Counted from the first letter of the stretch, positions 1 through 5,539 are shown. The stretch: 5,539 bases of DNA from Acidobacteriota bacterium (GCA_021778785.1 JAJYBX010000156.1:1-5539), one strand, 5' to 3'. Notes: generated from the sequence alone by a model not told the origin. Numbers and translations: made by a program.

Positions 1-745
1 CGGCCAGGGTGGACCGACAGAGATCCTCGTTCATGCCCAGGGCCCAGGCCAGGGGCTCGCCGCCCAGGCGCACCTGGTTCTCGAAGGAGGTCTTCACCAT
101 GGCGGAGATGAGGGCGGCGGTGACGCCGTGGCCGCTCACGTCCGCGATCATGACGGCCGTGCCCCCGTCCGTCAGCGGCAGCACGTCGTAGATGTCCCCG
201 CCGATGCCCGAGGCCGGCAGGTAGCGGTGGGTATAGCGCACGCCGGGAGCCTCGCCCGGAAGCTTCGGAAGCAGCCCCATCTGGAGGGCCGCGGCCAGTT
301 CCATCTCCTCCTGCACCCGGGTCTGGAAGGCCGTCAGCTCGCGGTTCTGCCGCTTGATCTCCTTCTGCATCCCGATGAGGCGGAAGGTCGAATCCACCTT
401 CGCCAGCACCTCCTGGGCGTGGAAGGGCTTGGGGATCATGTCATCCGCGCCCAGGGAGAGCCCGCCGATGCGCGAGGCGGTGCCGTCCAGGGCCGAGAGG
501 ATGATGAAGTAGATGTCCTGGGTGGCGGGATCCGACTTCACCCGCTTGCAGAGCTCGTCCCCCGGCATCTCGGGCATCCGCAGATCCGAGATGATGAGGT
601 CGGGCTTCAGGTGGCCCATCTCCGCCAGGGCCTCGGCCCCGTTGCCGGCGGTGAGCACCTGGTAGCCCGCCCGCTTCAGGTAGAAGCTGAGGATGTCCCG
701 GATCGGGGCCTCGTCATCAACGACCAGAACGACGCCCTTGGCCAT
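1..745 (-). CDS. Response regulator fused to PP2C/SpoIIE-type serine phosphatase (RsbU-like), 3' end beyond window
   Basis: This frame is open from an ATG at 745-743 to the left edge, giving 248 visible residues with no stop. Residues 1-120 are a receiver domain: acidic pair D10/D11, phospho-acceptor D54 in SDLRMP, S84 in ILSAL and K106 in PKPF. Residues ~125-150 are a charged helical, probably coiled-coil linker. The PP2C phosphatase begins at EMELAAALQMGLLP, the usual RsbU-type entry motif. It continues with GGDIYD (D184, metal ligand) and ADVSGHG (D202). The remaining metal-binding motifs and C-terminus lie outside the window. Known role of this architecture: phosphorylation of the receiver controls a cytoplasmic phosphatase that dephosphorylates a STAS anti-sigma antagonist. 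The gene lies 32 bases downstream of such a STAS gene, which is its likely substrate (inference). A purine-rich GAAGGG precedes the ATG. Family assignment is firm; the specific pathway is unknown. Confidence 0.93.
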   Translation of the reverse strand, partial: MAKGVVLVVDDEAPIRDILSFYLKRAGYQVLTAGNGAEALAEMGHLKPDLIISDLRMPEMPGDELCKRVKSDPATQDIYFIILSALDGTASRIGGLSLGADDMIPKPFHAQEVLAKVDSTFRLIGMQKEIKRQNRELTAFQTRVQEEMELAAALQMGLLPKLPGEAPGVRYTHRYLPASGIGGDIYDVLPLTDGGTAVMIADVSGHGVTAALISAMVKTSFENQVRLGGEPLAWALGMNEDLCRSTLA

Positions 746-777
746 GGCCACCCTTCAGGCTGGTGTGGGAGGGATGC

Positions 778-1116
778 TCAGGCGCCGCGCAGGGCGTCCT
801 GCTCGGTGGCGAAGATGGAGAAGTAGTTCGTGAGGTTGGTCTGGTCGAAGGTCTTCTTGACCGGCGGAGGCAGGCAGGACAGGTGCAGCTTCCCGCCGGA
901 CTTGTCCACGCTGTTGCGGGCCGCCACCAGCAGCCCCAGGCCCGAGGAGTCGATGAAGCTGACGCCCTCCAGGTTGATCACGAGGAGCTTGGGCTGAGCC
1001 GTGGCCACCGTCTCGCGGATCACGTCCCGCAGCTGGGCGGTCACCTCGAAGTTGACCTTGCCCTGGATGGAGACCACGGAGGCGGTTCCGTCTTGGCGGG
1101 TCTGGATGTTCAGCAT
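778..1116 (-). CDS. STAS-domain anti-sigma factor antagonist (SpoIIAA/RsbV-like)
   Basis: This is a 112-residue single STAS domain, the normal length for SpoIIAA/RsbV proteins. The signature is FIDSSGLGLLV at residues 54-64. S57 or S58 should be the serine phosphorylated by a partner anti-sigma kinase and dephosphorylated by a PP2C phosphatase, by analogy with SpoIIAA Ser58. The N-terminal strand includes VVSIQGKVNFE (residues 14-24), typical of the fold. The start is secure: an AGGAGG at 1121-1126 lies four bases before the ATG. The ATG lies inside the last codons of the upstream gene, overlapping it by seven bases, which implies translational coupling. The phosphatase gene follows 32 bases later. 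In its unphosphorylated form it would bind an anti-sigma kinase and free a sigma factor, or act on another output. No kinase or sigma factor is present in the window, so the output is unknown. Confidence 0.95.
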   Translation of the reverse strand: MLNIQTRQDGTASVVSIQGKVNFEVTAQLRDVIRETVATAQPKLLVINLEGVSFIDSSGLGLLVAARNSVDKSGGKLHLSCLPPPVKKTFDQTNLTNYFSIFATEQDALRGA

Positions 1117-2279
1117 GGTTCCTCCTGAAGGATTCCCTGGAGCACTCGCCGCCGGGCGGCGTCCCGCTGGCGTTGTTTGTATTCCGAATGTGAAGCGGGT
1201 CCCGATTGGGCGCTTTGGAAACCTGATCTCTCCATCACTTGAACTTCGTGTGCGAAGAAGAAGGTAAACTCCTCCTGTTCCTGGATCAACATCGGAATTC
1301 GGGCGGGGTCAGCCAGATGCGGCTGGCCGGAGTCTCCGGTGCGCGCCAGGAGGGGGTCGTGGCCGCCCGTCCAGGGGCTCGGGAGGCGGATGAGGGTCCG
1401 GGCCGTGAACTGGACCGCCGAGTAATCCTTGCTCGAAAAGGGGTTCTGATCGGAAGCGGGCCGCTTGGCCGCCAGGCTCTGGTTCAGTTCCAGGCGCTGG
1501 GCGGCGCTGAGATCCTGGATGCAGAAGGCGGGCGGCAGCGCCTCCATCCACGTCTCCAGGGCCTGCATGTCGATCATCAGGTTGCGGCTGCGGCTCGGCT
1601 TGATGTGGGTGGGCATGAGCACGTGGTGGTCCAACAGGAAGCGGATGACCATGAGCACCCCGAGCTGATCCTCCGCCACCAGGCGGATGCCGATCTGGTC
1701 GTAGATCGTCTCCGCCACGTTCTCGGGCTTGTGGAGCATCTTGAGCAGCATGGACACGCGGTCCTTGTTCTCCTTGCGCTCCACGGCCACCAGGGGCACC
1801 TCGTAGGCCCCCCGCAGCAGCCAGCTGTCCCCGTCACGCACCAGGTACCGGTCGTAGCGGTCGAAGACCTGGCGCTGGATTTCCGGCAGGAAGCGCAGGT
1901 TCACGTTGTGGTCCACGTGGAAGAGGGTGTGCATCACGCGGAGGAGCGCGCAGGCCCACCGGCCCCGGGTCGGGCAGGGGCGCTCGGAGGCCCACAGCAG
2001 GAGGTCCAGGGGATCCTCCACCTCCTGGAGGTCGGTCGGCACGTGCAGGTCCGTGCCATCCAGGACCACGGCCTCGAGGAAGTCCACGGCGTCCTCGTAG
2101 ACCCGCACCACATGGGCCCGCTGGGCGGGGATGCCCATGTCATAGCCGTAGTTCAGGGCGAAGTCGCGCGCATCCTCGGGCGAATGGATCCTCAGACCGT
2201 CCAGGTCGATGGGCGAACCTCCTCCGAGGACCACGCGGGTCACTTCCGGGGGCATGGGGAAGAGGGGGTGGGGCGTCAT
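1110..2279 (-). CDS. RelA/SpoT-fold-like protein of an uncharacterised family (TIGR04552-like)
   Basis: This is a 389-residue soluble protein with no signal peptide or membrane segment. From memory it resembles the uncharacterised TIGR04552 family (helical HTLFHVDHN region at ~117-125), which I could not check. The central and C-terminal parts align by eye with the (p)ppGpp synthetase domain. NKDRVSMLLKM (171-181) matches the K-x-x-YSIYKKM segment. YDQIGIRLV (193-201) matches the FDLIAIRCV catalytic Asp segment, giving D194. KDYSAVQFTA (284-293) matches the NGYQSIHTT tyrosine loop, giving Y286. AHEVQVME (343-350) matches the EIQIRT glutamate strand, giving E345 and Q347. Spacing is larger than in RelA: D194 to Y286 is 92 residues and Y286 to E345 is 59. 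No HD hydrolase, TGS or ACT domain is evident. The start ATG at 2279 lacks a clear Shine-Dalgarno; ATG at 2255 is an alternative. The gene overlaps the STAS gene by seven bases. Whether it synthesises alarmones is unproven. Confidence 0.82.
   Translation of the reverse strand: MTPHPLFPMPPEVTRVVLGGGSPIDLDGLRIHSPEDARDFALNYGYDMGIPAQRAHVVRVYEDAVDFLEAVVLDGTDLHVPTDLQEVEDPLDLLLWASERPCPTRGRWACALLRVMHTLFHVDHNVNLRFLPEIQRQVFDRYDRYLVRDGDSWLLRGAYEVPLVAVERKENKDRVSMLLKMLHKPENVAETIYDQIGIRLVAEDQLGVLMVIRFLLDHHVLMPTHIKPSRSRNLMIDMQALETWMEALPPAFCIQDLSAAQRLELNQSLAAKRPASDQNPFSSKDYSAVQFTARTLIRLPSPWTGGHDPLLARTGDSGQPHLADPARIPMLIQEQEEFTFFFAHEVQVMERSGFQSAQSGPASHSEYKQRQRDAARRRVLQGILQEEPC
1121..1126 (-). promoter_or_regulatory. 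Strong Shine-Dalgarno for the STAS gene, inside the upstream coding region
   Basis: AGGAGG reads on the minus strand four bases before the STAS ATG at 1116. It encodes part of the last residues (QEEPC) of the upstream 389-residue protein. Having the site inside an overlapping gene supports coupled translation of the two proteins. Confidence 0.85.
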
Positions 2280-2316
2280 GGCGTCGGAAGTCTCATCGGC
2301 AGGACGATTGAACCAT

Positions 2317-2350
2317 AAAAAAACGGGGTGCCCAGAAAAAGGGCACCCCG
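2317..2350 (-). terminator. Strong intrinsic terminator after atpE
   Basis: A perfect 10-bp stem (CGGGGTGCCC with GGGCACCCCG, 2324-2333 and 2341-2350) encloses a 7-base loop. On the minus strand it is followed directly by seven T residues (2323-2317). It begins 20 bases after the atpE stop and is the clearest terminator in the window. It works only in the minus direction, since no T-tract follows the stem on the plus strand. Confidence 0.95.
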
Positions 2351-2370
2351 CCGGTGAAGTTGTCAGCAGC

Positions 2371-2670
2371 CTACTTGATGGCGAAGGCGGCGACGAGCAC
2401 GTAGATCACGAGGGCCTCGATGAGGGCCAGGCCGATGATCATGGTGGTGCGGATGTTGCCGGCGGCCTGGGGGTTGCGGGCCACGCCCTCGCAGGCGGCG
2501 ACCACGGCCTTGCCCTGGGCCAGACCGCAGCCGGCGGCGGCGATGGCGAGCGCGATGTGGGCGGTGAACTGGCCCTCGAAGAGGCTCTTCTGCACGGCCG
2601 CGGGGGCGCCCTGCGCGAAGGCCACGGCGGCCAGGGTGAAGAGGAAGGCGGTGGTGAGGAACTTCTTCAT
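2371..2670 (-). CDS. atpE: ATP synthase F0 subunit c, with N-terminal signal-peptide-like extension
   Basis: This 99-residue proteolipid forms the rotating c-ring of the F0 motor. Residues 1-19 (MKK, hydrophobic core, AFA) look like a cleavable signal peptide, with likely cleavage after A19. Helix 1 spans ~36-60, the polar loop is ARNPQ (64-68, with R65, N66, P67), and helix 2 spans ~75-97. The ion-carrying carboxylate is E85 in ALIEALVIY, with Y90 five residues on and Q52 in helix 1. Na+-type rings have Ser-Thr after the Glu; here it is Ala-Leu, as in the cyanobacterial EALTIY motif, so proton coupling is predicted (inference). Helix 1 keeps most of the glycine motif but carries GCGLAQG, with one Gly replaced by Ala and cysteines at C48 and C60. 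The start at 2670 has AGGAG at 2678-2682. The frame is open further upstream, but that extension is Pro/Arg-rich and not c-like. A terminator follows. Confidence 0.97.
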   Translation of the reverse strand: MKKFLTTAFLFTLAAVAFAQGAPAAVQKSLFEGQFTAHIALAIAAAGCGLAQGKAVVAACEGVARNPQAAGNIRTTMIIGLALIEALVIYVLVAAFAIK

Positions 2671-2677
2671 GGGAGTG

Positions 2678-2682
2678 CTCCT
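2678..2682 (-). promoter_or_regulatory. Shine-Dalgarno that fixes the atpE start
   Basis: AGGAG on the minus strand, seven bases before the ATG at 2670. It selects the MKKFL start over an in-frame upstream codon at 2820 that would add 50 residues unlike any c subunit. Confidence 0.8.
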
Positions 2683-2690
2683 GGTGAGGT

Positions 2691-2718
2691 GTCCCGGGGG
2701 TTCGGAATCCCCGGGGAC
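2691..2718 (-). promoter_or_regulatory. Hairpin immediately upstream of the atpE ribosome binding site
   Basis: GTCCCGGGG at 2691-2699 pairs with CCCCGGGGAC at 2709-2718, apart from one bulged base, around a short loop. In the transcript it ends about eight bases before the atpE Shine-Dalgarno. No T-tract follows, so it is not a normal terminator. It may mark an RNA-processing or stabilising element that raises atpE expression relative to atpB. The pairing is seen in the sequence; the role is inferred. Confidence 0.5.
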
Positions 2719-2802
2719 GGTGAAGGTGAGGTGGAATCGAGGTTGGGATGCGGGGATCAGGCTCCGCCTGGGACCCGCATCGGGGGGTTCCGGGGGGGCC
2801 AT

Positions 2803-2819
2803 TGCCCGCACAGCGGGCA
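2803..2819 (-). promoter_or_regulatory. Short perfect hairpin just after the atpB stop
   Basis: TGCCCGC and GCGGGCA form a perfect 7-bp stem with a 3-base loop, starting 14 bases after the atpB stop codon. It is followed by a C-rich run rather than T residues. It could be a weak attenuator or a 3'-end stabiliser between atpB and atpE, or a chance stem in GC-rich DNA. The rest of the 163-base gap has a further 5-bp stem at 2758-2770 and no recognisable promoter. Confidence 0.4.
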
Positions 2820-2833
2820 CCCTCCGGACAGCA

Positions 2834-3565
2834 TCAATGCTCGTGCGAGACGGCCCCGCTGAGGTAGATCACGGCGAGCATGGTGAACACGAAGGTCTGG
2901 ATGAGGCCGAAGAAGAGGCCCAGCACCATCATGGGCACCGGCAGCAGCAGGGGCATCAGGCCGAAGAAGATGCCCGCCACCACGTGCTCGCCGGCGATGT
3001 TGCCGAAGAGTCGCAGGGAGTGGCTGAGGATGCGGCTGAGCAGGCCCAGGATCTCGAGGGGGAACATCAGGGGCATCAGCCACCAGATGGGGCCCGCGAA
3101 GTGCAGCCAGTACTTGCCGACGCCCTGCTCCTTCATCCCGTGGAAGTTGTAGTAGGCGAAGACCACGAGGGCCGCGCCCAGGGTGACGTTCCAGTTGCTG
3201 GTGGCCGGGCTCAGGCCGGGGATGAGGCCGAAGAGGTTGTTGAAGAACACGAAGAGGGCCATGGTCCCGATGAAGGGGAGGTAGCGCTCGCCGTGATGGG
3301 CGATGTTGTCGCCGATCATGCCCTGCAGCCACTCGACCACGCCCTCGAAGATCTGCTGCAGGGGGCCGGGGATGCGGGAGAGGTTCTTCCGGACCAGGGC
3401 CGTGATCGCCATGGCCACCAGGGCCGCCAGCAGGGCGTTCAGCAGGTGGTCATAGCGCTCCAGCACGGAGAGCGGTTCCCCGTGGGCGAAGCCGGGCCAG
3501 GCGTGGCGGGCCAGATGGAGGATCTGGGTGAGCCACTGGGCGAGGAGCGAGGGGTGGTGTTCCAT
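2834..3565 (-). CDS. atpB: ATP synthase F0 subunit a
   Basis: This 243-residue, multi-pass inner-membrane stator subunit forms the two proton half-channels against the c-ring. The family signature [14 protein letters not shown] lies at residues 181-194, and R185 is the essential arginine equivalent to E. coli R210. The ungapped column of E. coli E219 falls on H194, with E193 beside it, so a polar half-channel residue is kept. The last helix, [16 protein letters not shown] (221-236), includes Q223, equivalent to E. coli Q252. [13 protein letters not shown] (105-117) is also typical, and the C-terminal HEH ending resembles other family members. The start ATG at 3565 is 12 bases after the atpI stop. 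A GAGG at 3576-3579 overlaps that TGA stop, so translation is probably coupled. Length is near the family norm and no key residue is missing. Confidence 0.98.
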   Translation of the reverse strand: MEHHPSLLAQWLTQILHLARHAWPGFAHGEPLSVLERYDHLLNALLAALVAMAITALVRKNLSRIPGPLQQIFEGVVEWLQGMIGDNIAHHGERYLPFIGTMALFVFFNNLFGLIPGLSPATSNWNVTLGAALVVFAYYNFHGMKEQGVGKYWLHFAGPIWWLMPLMFPLEILGLLSRILSHSLRLFGNIAGEHVVAGIFFGLMPLLLPVPMMVLGLFFGLIQTFVFTMLAVIYLSGAVSHEH

Positions 3566-3577
3566 CTCGGGTGGACC

Positions 3578-3967
3578 TCAAGCGGGAGGGGTCGGGTCGA
3601 CGCGGTGGAAGGCCAGCCGGATGGCTTCCAGGAGGATGCCGCCCACGAAGAGCAGGACCCCCGTGGCGAGCGGCAGGGCTTCCGCCGGGTATCGGTCCAT
3701 CATCCCACGCAGCACCAGCGCGATCAACGCCAGTTTTCCCAGCGAAAGGAAGCCGTAGAGCCAGCGCCGGCGCACCGAGGGGGTGAGCATCCGGGCCGTG
3801 AGGTACCGGTGGAGGGCCCAGAAGGCCAGGCTCGTGACGCCGCCCACGAGGAAGGCCAGGGCGGCCTGCCGCGATCGGAAGAGGCCCCACAGAGGGGTGC
3901 CCAGGGCCAGCAGGGCCACCTGGAAGCGGGTGGCCCAGCGGAGGTGGTCCTCTCCCTCAGTGGCCAT
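3578..3967 (-). CDS. atpI: ATP synthase subunit I-like membrane protein (AtpI)
   Basis: This 129-residue membrane protein has four predicted helices: ~15-31, ~35-53, ~69-87 (GFLSLGKLALIALVL) and ~97-115 (LATGVLLFVGGILLEA). Size, four-helix layout and position directly before atpB match the poorly conserved AtpI/subunit I family, proposed to assist c-ring assembly. No catalytic motif is expected. The Lys in LSLGKLAL (K78) lies within the third helix, as in many AtpI-like proteins. The ATG at 3967 has a good GGAGG at 3972-3976. The gene overlaps the end of atpZ by 11 bases, indicating one transcript with coupled translation. Identification leans on context as much as on sequence. Confidence 0.82.
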   Translation of the reverse strand: MATEGEDHLRWATRFQVALLALGTPLWGLFRSRQAALAFLVGGVTSLAFWALHRYLTARMLTPSVRRRWLYGFLSLGKLALIALVLRGMMDRYPAEALPLATGVLLFVGGILLEAIRLAFHRVDPTPPA

Positions 3968-4271
3968 CGGACCTCCGGTCCTCGTGTCCCCCGGCCTCCC
4001 CCCTGCCCTCCTGGGAGCGCCGGAGTTCCTCCTCGTCCCGTCGGGACATGCGGCGGCTCACCTTGTAGAGCTCCCAGAAGGCCGCCCCCACGCCCCAGAA
4101 CAGGCCGATCCACTGCCCGCCAGTGGCATGGCCGAACCACCCGCCGATCCAGCGGCCCAGGAAGAAGCCCAGCACGATGCAGAGCGGAAAGGTGAGGCCC
4201 AGGGACATGAGGTCGCCCCAGAGGGCCCGCTCGCCCGGGTCCACGCCATCCTTGTCTCGCCTGAAGATCAC
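3957..4271 (-). CDS. atpZ: AtpZ/AtpI-type small ATP synthase accessory protein
   Basis: This small protein has two membrane helices, LGLTFPLCIVLGFFLGRWIG and GLFWGVGAAFWELYKV, joined by a short Gly-rich turn. A highly charged Arg/Glu tail of about 30 residues follows. The G-x-x-LGRWI pattern and the final helix ending in WELYKVSRR fit the ATPase_gene1 (AtpZ) family, found at the head of atp operons and implicated in F0 assembly or Mg2+/Ca2+ transport. The start is uncertain. GTG at 4271 is used here (104 residues). TTG at 4289 sits at the foot of a hairpin without a ribosome site. GTG at 4244 has the best upstream AAGGA. ATG at 4208 would remove most of the cytoplasmic N-terminus. The gene overlaps atpI by 11 bases and is the first gene after the nuoN hairpin. 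Confidence 0.83.
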   Translation of the reverse strand: MIFRRDKDGVDPGERALWGDLMSLGLTFPLCIVLGFFLGRWIGGWFGHATGGQWIGLFWGVGAAFWELYKVSRRMSRRDEEELRRSQEGRGEAGGHEDRRSDGH

Positions 4272-4280
4272 CCGGGACCC

Positions 4281-4314
4281 CGAACGCAAAGGGCGCGGGA
4301 CCTTCCCGCGCCCT
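4281..4314 (-). terminator. GC-rich hairpin after nuoN, probable weak terminator or attenuator
   Basis: AGGGCGCGGGA at 4290-4300 and its perfect complement at 4304-4314 form an 11-bp stem with a 3-base loop, 18 bases after the nuoN stop. The minus-strand bases that follow are TTGCGTTC, a poor T-tract. The stem is very stable, but the weak tail suggests incomplete termination, so some transcription may continue into atpZ. No separate promoter for atpZ is recognisable in the 61-base gap. Confidence 0.7.
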
Positions 4315-4332
4315 CCAGTGTAGAGCCCAACC

Positions 4333-5539
4333 TCAACTCAGGGCGACCTTGCCCGCCCACTCCAGCAGCCAGGGCCCGAAGGCCGTGCCGACCAGGATCA
4401 CCAGACAGGCCACGCCCACGATGAAGGTGGGCAGCGTCCCCAGGGAAGGAACCTCGCCCTCCGCGGGCTCCCTGAAGTACATCTGGTTCACCACGCCCAG
4501 GTAGTAGTAGGCGCTGACGGCACTGGTCAGGAGCGCGATCACCGTGAGGGTGACGTGGCCCTGCTCGATGGCCAGCTTGAAGAGGTAGAACTTCCCGAAG
4601 AAGCCCAGGAGCGGCGGGATGCCGGCGAGGCTCAGGAGGAACATCATCATGGCGAAGCCGAGCACGGGGTGCTTGCGGCCCAGGCCCTTGAAGTCCTCGA
4701 TGCGCTCGCCCTCCCCCTTGCCCTGGAGGTAGATCACCACGGCGAAGGCGCCGATGTTCATGAAGATGTAGATGGCCATGTAGAGCCACACCGCCTGGGC
4801 ACCGGCCACGGGATCGGCCGACAGCACGCCCAGCAGCATGTACCCCACGTGGGCGATGCTGGAGTAGGCCAGCAGGCGCTTCATGCTCACCTGTTTCACG
4901 GCCGCCACATTGCCCAGGATCATGCTGGCGCCGGCGATGTAGGAGAGGGGCAGGACCCATTCCGTGAACAGGCCGTGGAAGCCCGTACCGAACACGCGGA
5001 GGAAGGCCGCCAGGGCCGCGGCCTTGGGGGCGGTGGCCATGAAGGCGGTGATGGGCGTGGGCGCGCCCTCGTAGGCGTCCGGCGACCACATGTGGAAGGG
5101 CACCGCAGCCACCTTGAAGGCCATGCCCACCAGCACCATCAGCACCCCGCCGAAGACCAGCAGGGAATCCGGCTTCGGGACGAGCGCCAGGGCCTGGTTC
5201 AGGTCGGCCAGGTTGGTGGTGGTCCCCCCGGCGGCCCCGTAGAGGAGGCTGATGCCGTAGACGAGGATGCCGCTGGAGAAGGCCCCCAGCAGGAAGTACT
5301 TCAGGCCGGCCTCCACGCTGGTCTTCCAGTCCCTCAGGTAGGCGACCAGGATGTAGATGCAGACTGCCATGAGCTCGAGGCTGAAGTAGACGGAGATGAG
5401 GTCCGTGGCGCCACAGAGGAAGAGCATGCCCGACAGCGAGAACAGGATCAGGGCGTAGTATTCCACCGTCTGCTGCTTGAGGCCGTTCAGCACCCGCTGG
5501 CTGAGGGCCACGGCCCCGGCGGCGCCCAGGATGCTGAGC
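4333..5539 (-). CDS. nuoN: NADH-quinone oxidoreductase subunit N (complex I), 5' end beyond window
   Basis: The frame is open to the right edge and ends at TGA 4335-4333, giving 401 complete codons. The family is usually about 480 residues, so roughly 80-90 N-terminal residues are missing. A GTG at 5511 is internal, not a start. NuoN is one of the antiporter-like proton-pumping membrane subunits of complex I. Hallmarks are all present: SLELM with the TM5-type Glu (5374-5376), the Lys of GLKYFLLGAFSSG (5299-5301), and AFKVAAVPFHMWSPDAYEG with its Lys at 5113-5115. These are followed by PTPITAFMATAPKAA, then SIAHVGYML (His 4849-4851) and GIPPLLGFFGKFYLF (Lys 4591-4593). Many hydrophobic helices run throughout. 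The final product ends in GKVALS. It is normally the last gene of the nuo operon, consistent with the hairpin that follows. Confidence 0.97.
   Translation of the reverse strand, partial: LSILGAAGAVALSQRVLNGLKQQTVEYYALILFSLSGMLFLCGATDLISVYFSLELMAVCIYILVAYLRDWKTSVEAGLKYFLLGAFSSGILVYGISLLYGAAGGTTTNLADLNQALALVPKPDSLLVFGGVLMVLVGMAFKVAAVPFHMWSPDAYEGAPTPITAFMATAPKAAALAAFLRVFGTGFHGLFTEWVLPLSYIAGASMILGNVAAVKQVSMKRLLAYSSIAHVGYMLLGVLSADPVAGAQAVWLYMAIYIFMNIGAFAVVIYLQGKGEGERIEDFKGLGRKHPVLGFAMMMFLLSLAGIPPLLGFFGKFYLFKLAIEQGHVTLTVIALLTSAVSAYYYLGVVNQMYFREPAEGEVPSLGTLPTFIVGVACLVILVGTAFGPWLLEWAGKVALS

Noticed and set aside
128..826. A 232-codon open frame on the plus strand
   Set aside because: It is antisense to the receiver-PP2C gene, whose minus-strand translation has unmistakable motifs, and its own translation is low-complexity.
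1239..2318. A 359-codon open frame on the plus strand
   Set aside because: It mirrors the RelA/SpoT-like gene, has a composition dominated by Val, His, Gly and Gln, and shows no recognisable motif.
2312..2340. A promoter made of a T-rich -35 and TATGGT -10
   Set aside because: The -35 match is poor and lies in the terminator loop and stem, so I do not list it as a feature.
2671..2820. A 50-residue N-terminal extension of atpE from an upstream in-frame start
   Set aside because: The extension is Pro/Arg-rich and unlike c subunits, whereas the start at 2670 has a good ribosome site and begins a signal peptide.
2420..4195. A 591-codon open frame on the plus strand across atpE, atpB, atpI and atpZ
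   Set aside because: Antisense to four genes with clear family hallmarks. Its translation is low-complexity (Gly, His, Glu, Gln, Arg-rich), as expected from GC-rich antisense codons.
4272..4289. A TTG start giving a 110-residue AtpZ
   Set aside because: It lies directly at the foot of the nuoN hairpin with no ribosome binding site. The later GTG codons are more plausible, though the exact start remains open.

Overview
The window is compact, strongly GC-rich bacterial DNA in which every supported gene lies on the minus strand. Read in the direction of transcription, from high to low coordinates, there are three blocks. The organism looks like a GC-rich Gram-negative such as Acidobacteriota (Holophagae/Geothrix-like) or a deltaproteobacterium-type lineage. 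This rests on the split F0 genes, the c subunit with a signal peptide, and the neighbouring TIGR04552-like gene. It is an inference and is not resolved further.

Block 1 (5539-4333) is the C-terminal part of nuoN, the antiporter-like membrane subunit of respiratory complex I. It is cut by the window edge and followed by a GC-rich hairpin. Block 2 (4271-2371) is an F0 membrane-sector cluster: atpZ (small two-helix accessory protein), atpI-like (subunit I), atpB (subunit a) and atpE (subunit c). The genes overlap or sit close together, except for a 163-base atpB-atpE gap containing hairpins. The cluster ends at a strong intrinsic terminator directly after atpE. Subunit b, delta and the F1 genes do not follow, so the ATP synthase is encoded in at least two places. 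Complex I pumps protons and this F0 uses them, so the two blocks form a bioenergetic neighbourhood.

Block 3 (2279-1) is a signalling cluster. It holds a 389-residue protein that I read as a divergent RelA/SpoT-type nucleotidyltransferase-fold protein, a STAS anti-sigma-factor-antagonist whose start overlaps the end of that gene, and a response regulator fused to a PP2C (RsbU/SpoIIE-type) phosphatase that runs off the left edge. The last two form the STAS and phosphatase arms of a partner-switching system. No anti-sigma kinase or sigma factor is visible here.

The most interesting item is the RelA/SpoT-like gene. It keeps recognisable counterparts of the synthetase core Asp, Tyr and Glu residues, has large insertions, and is translationally coupled to the partner-switch antagonist. 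There are no tRNA or rRNA genes, mobile elements or CRISPR arrays. No gene-free stretch exceeds 300 bases.
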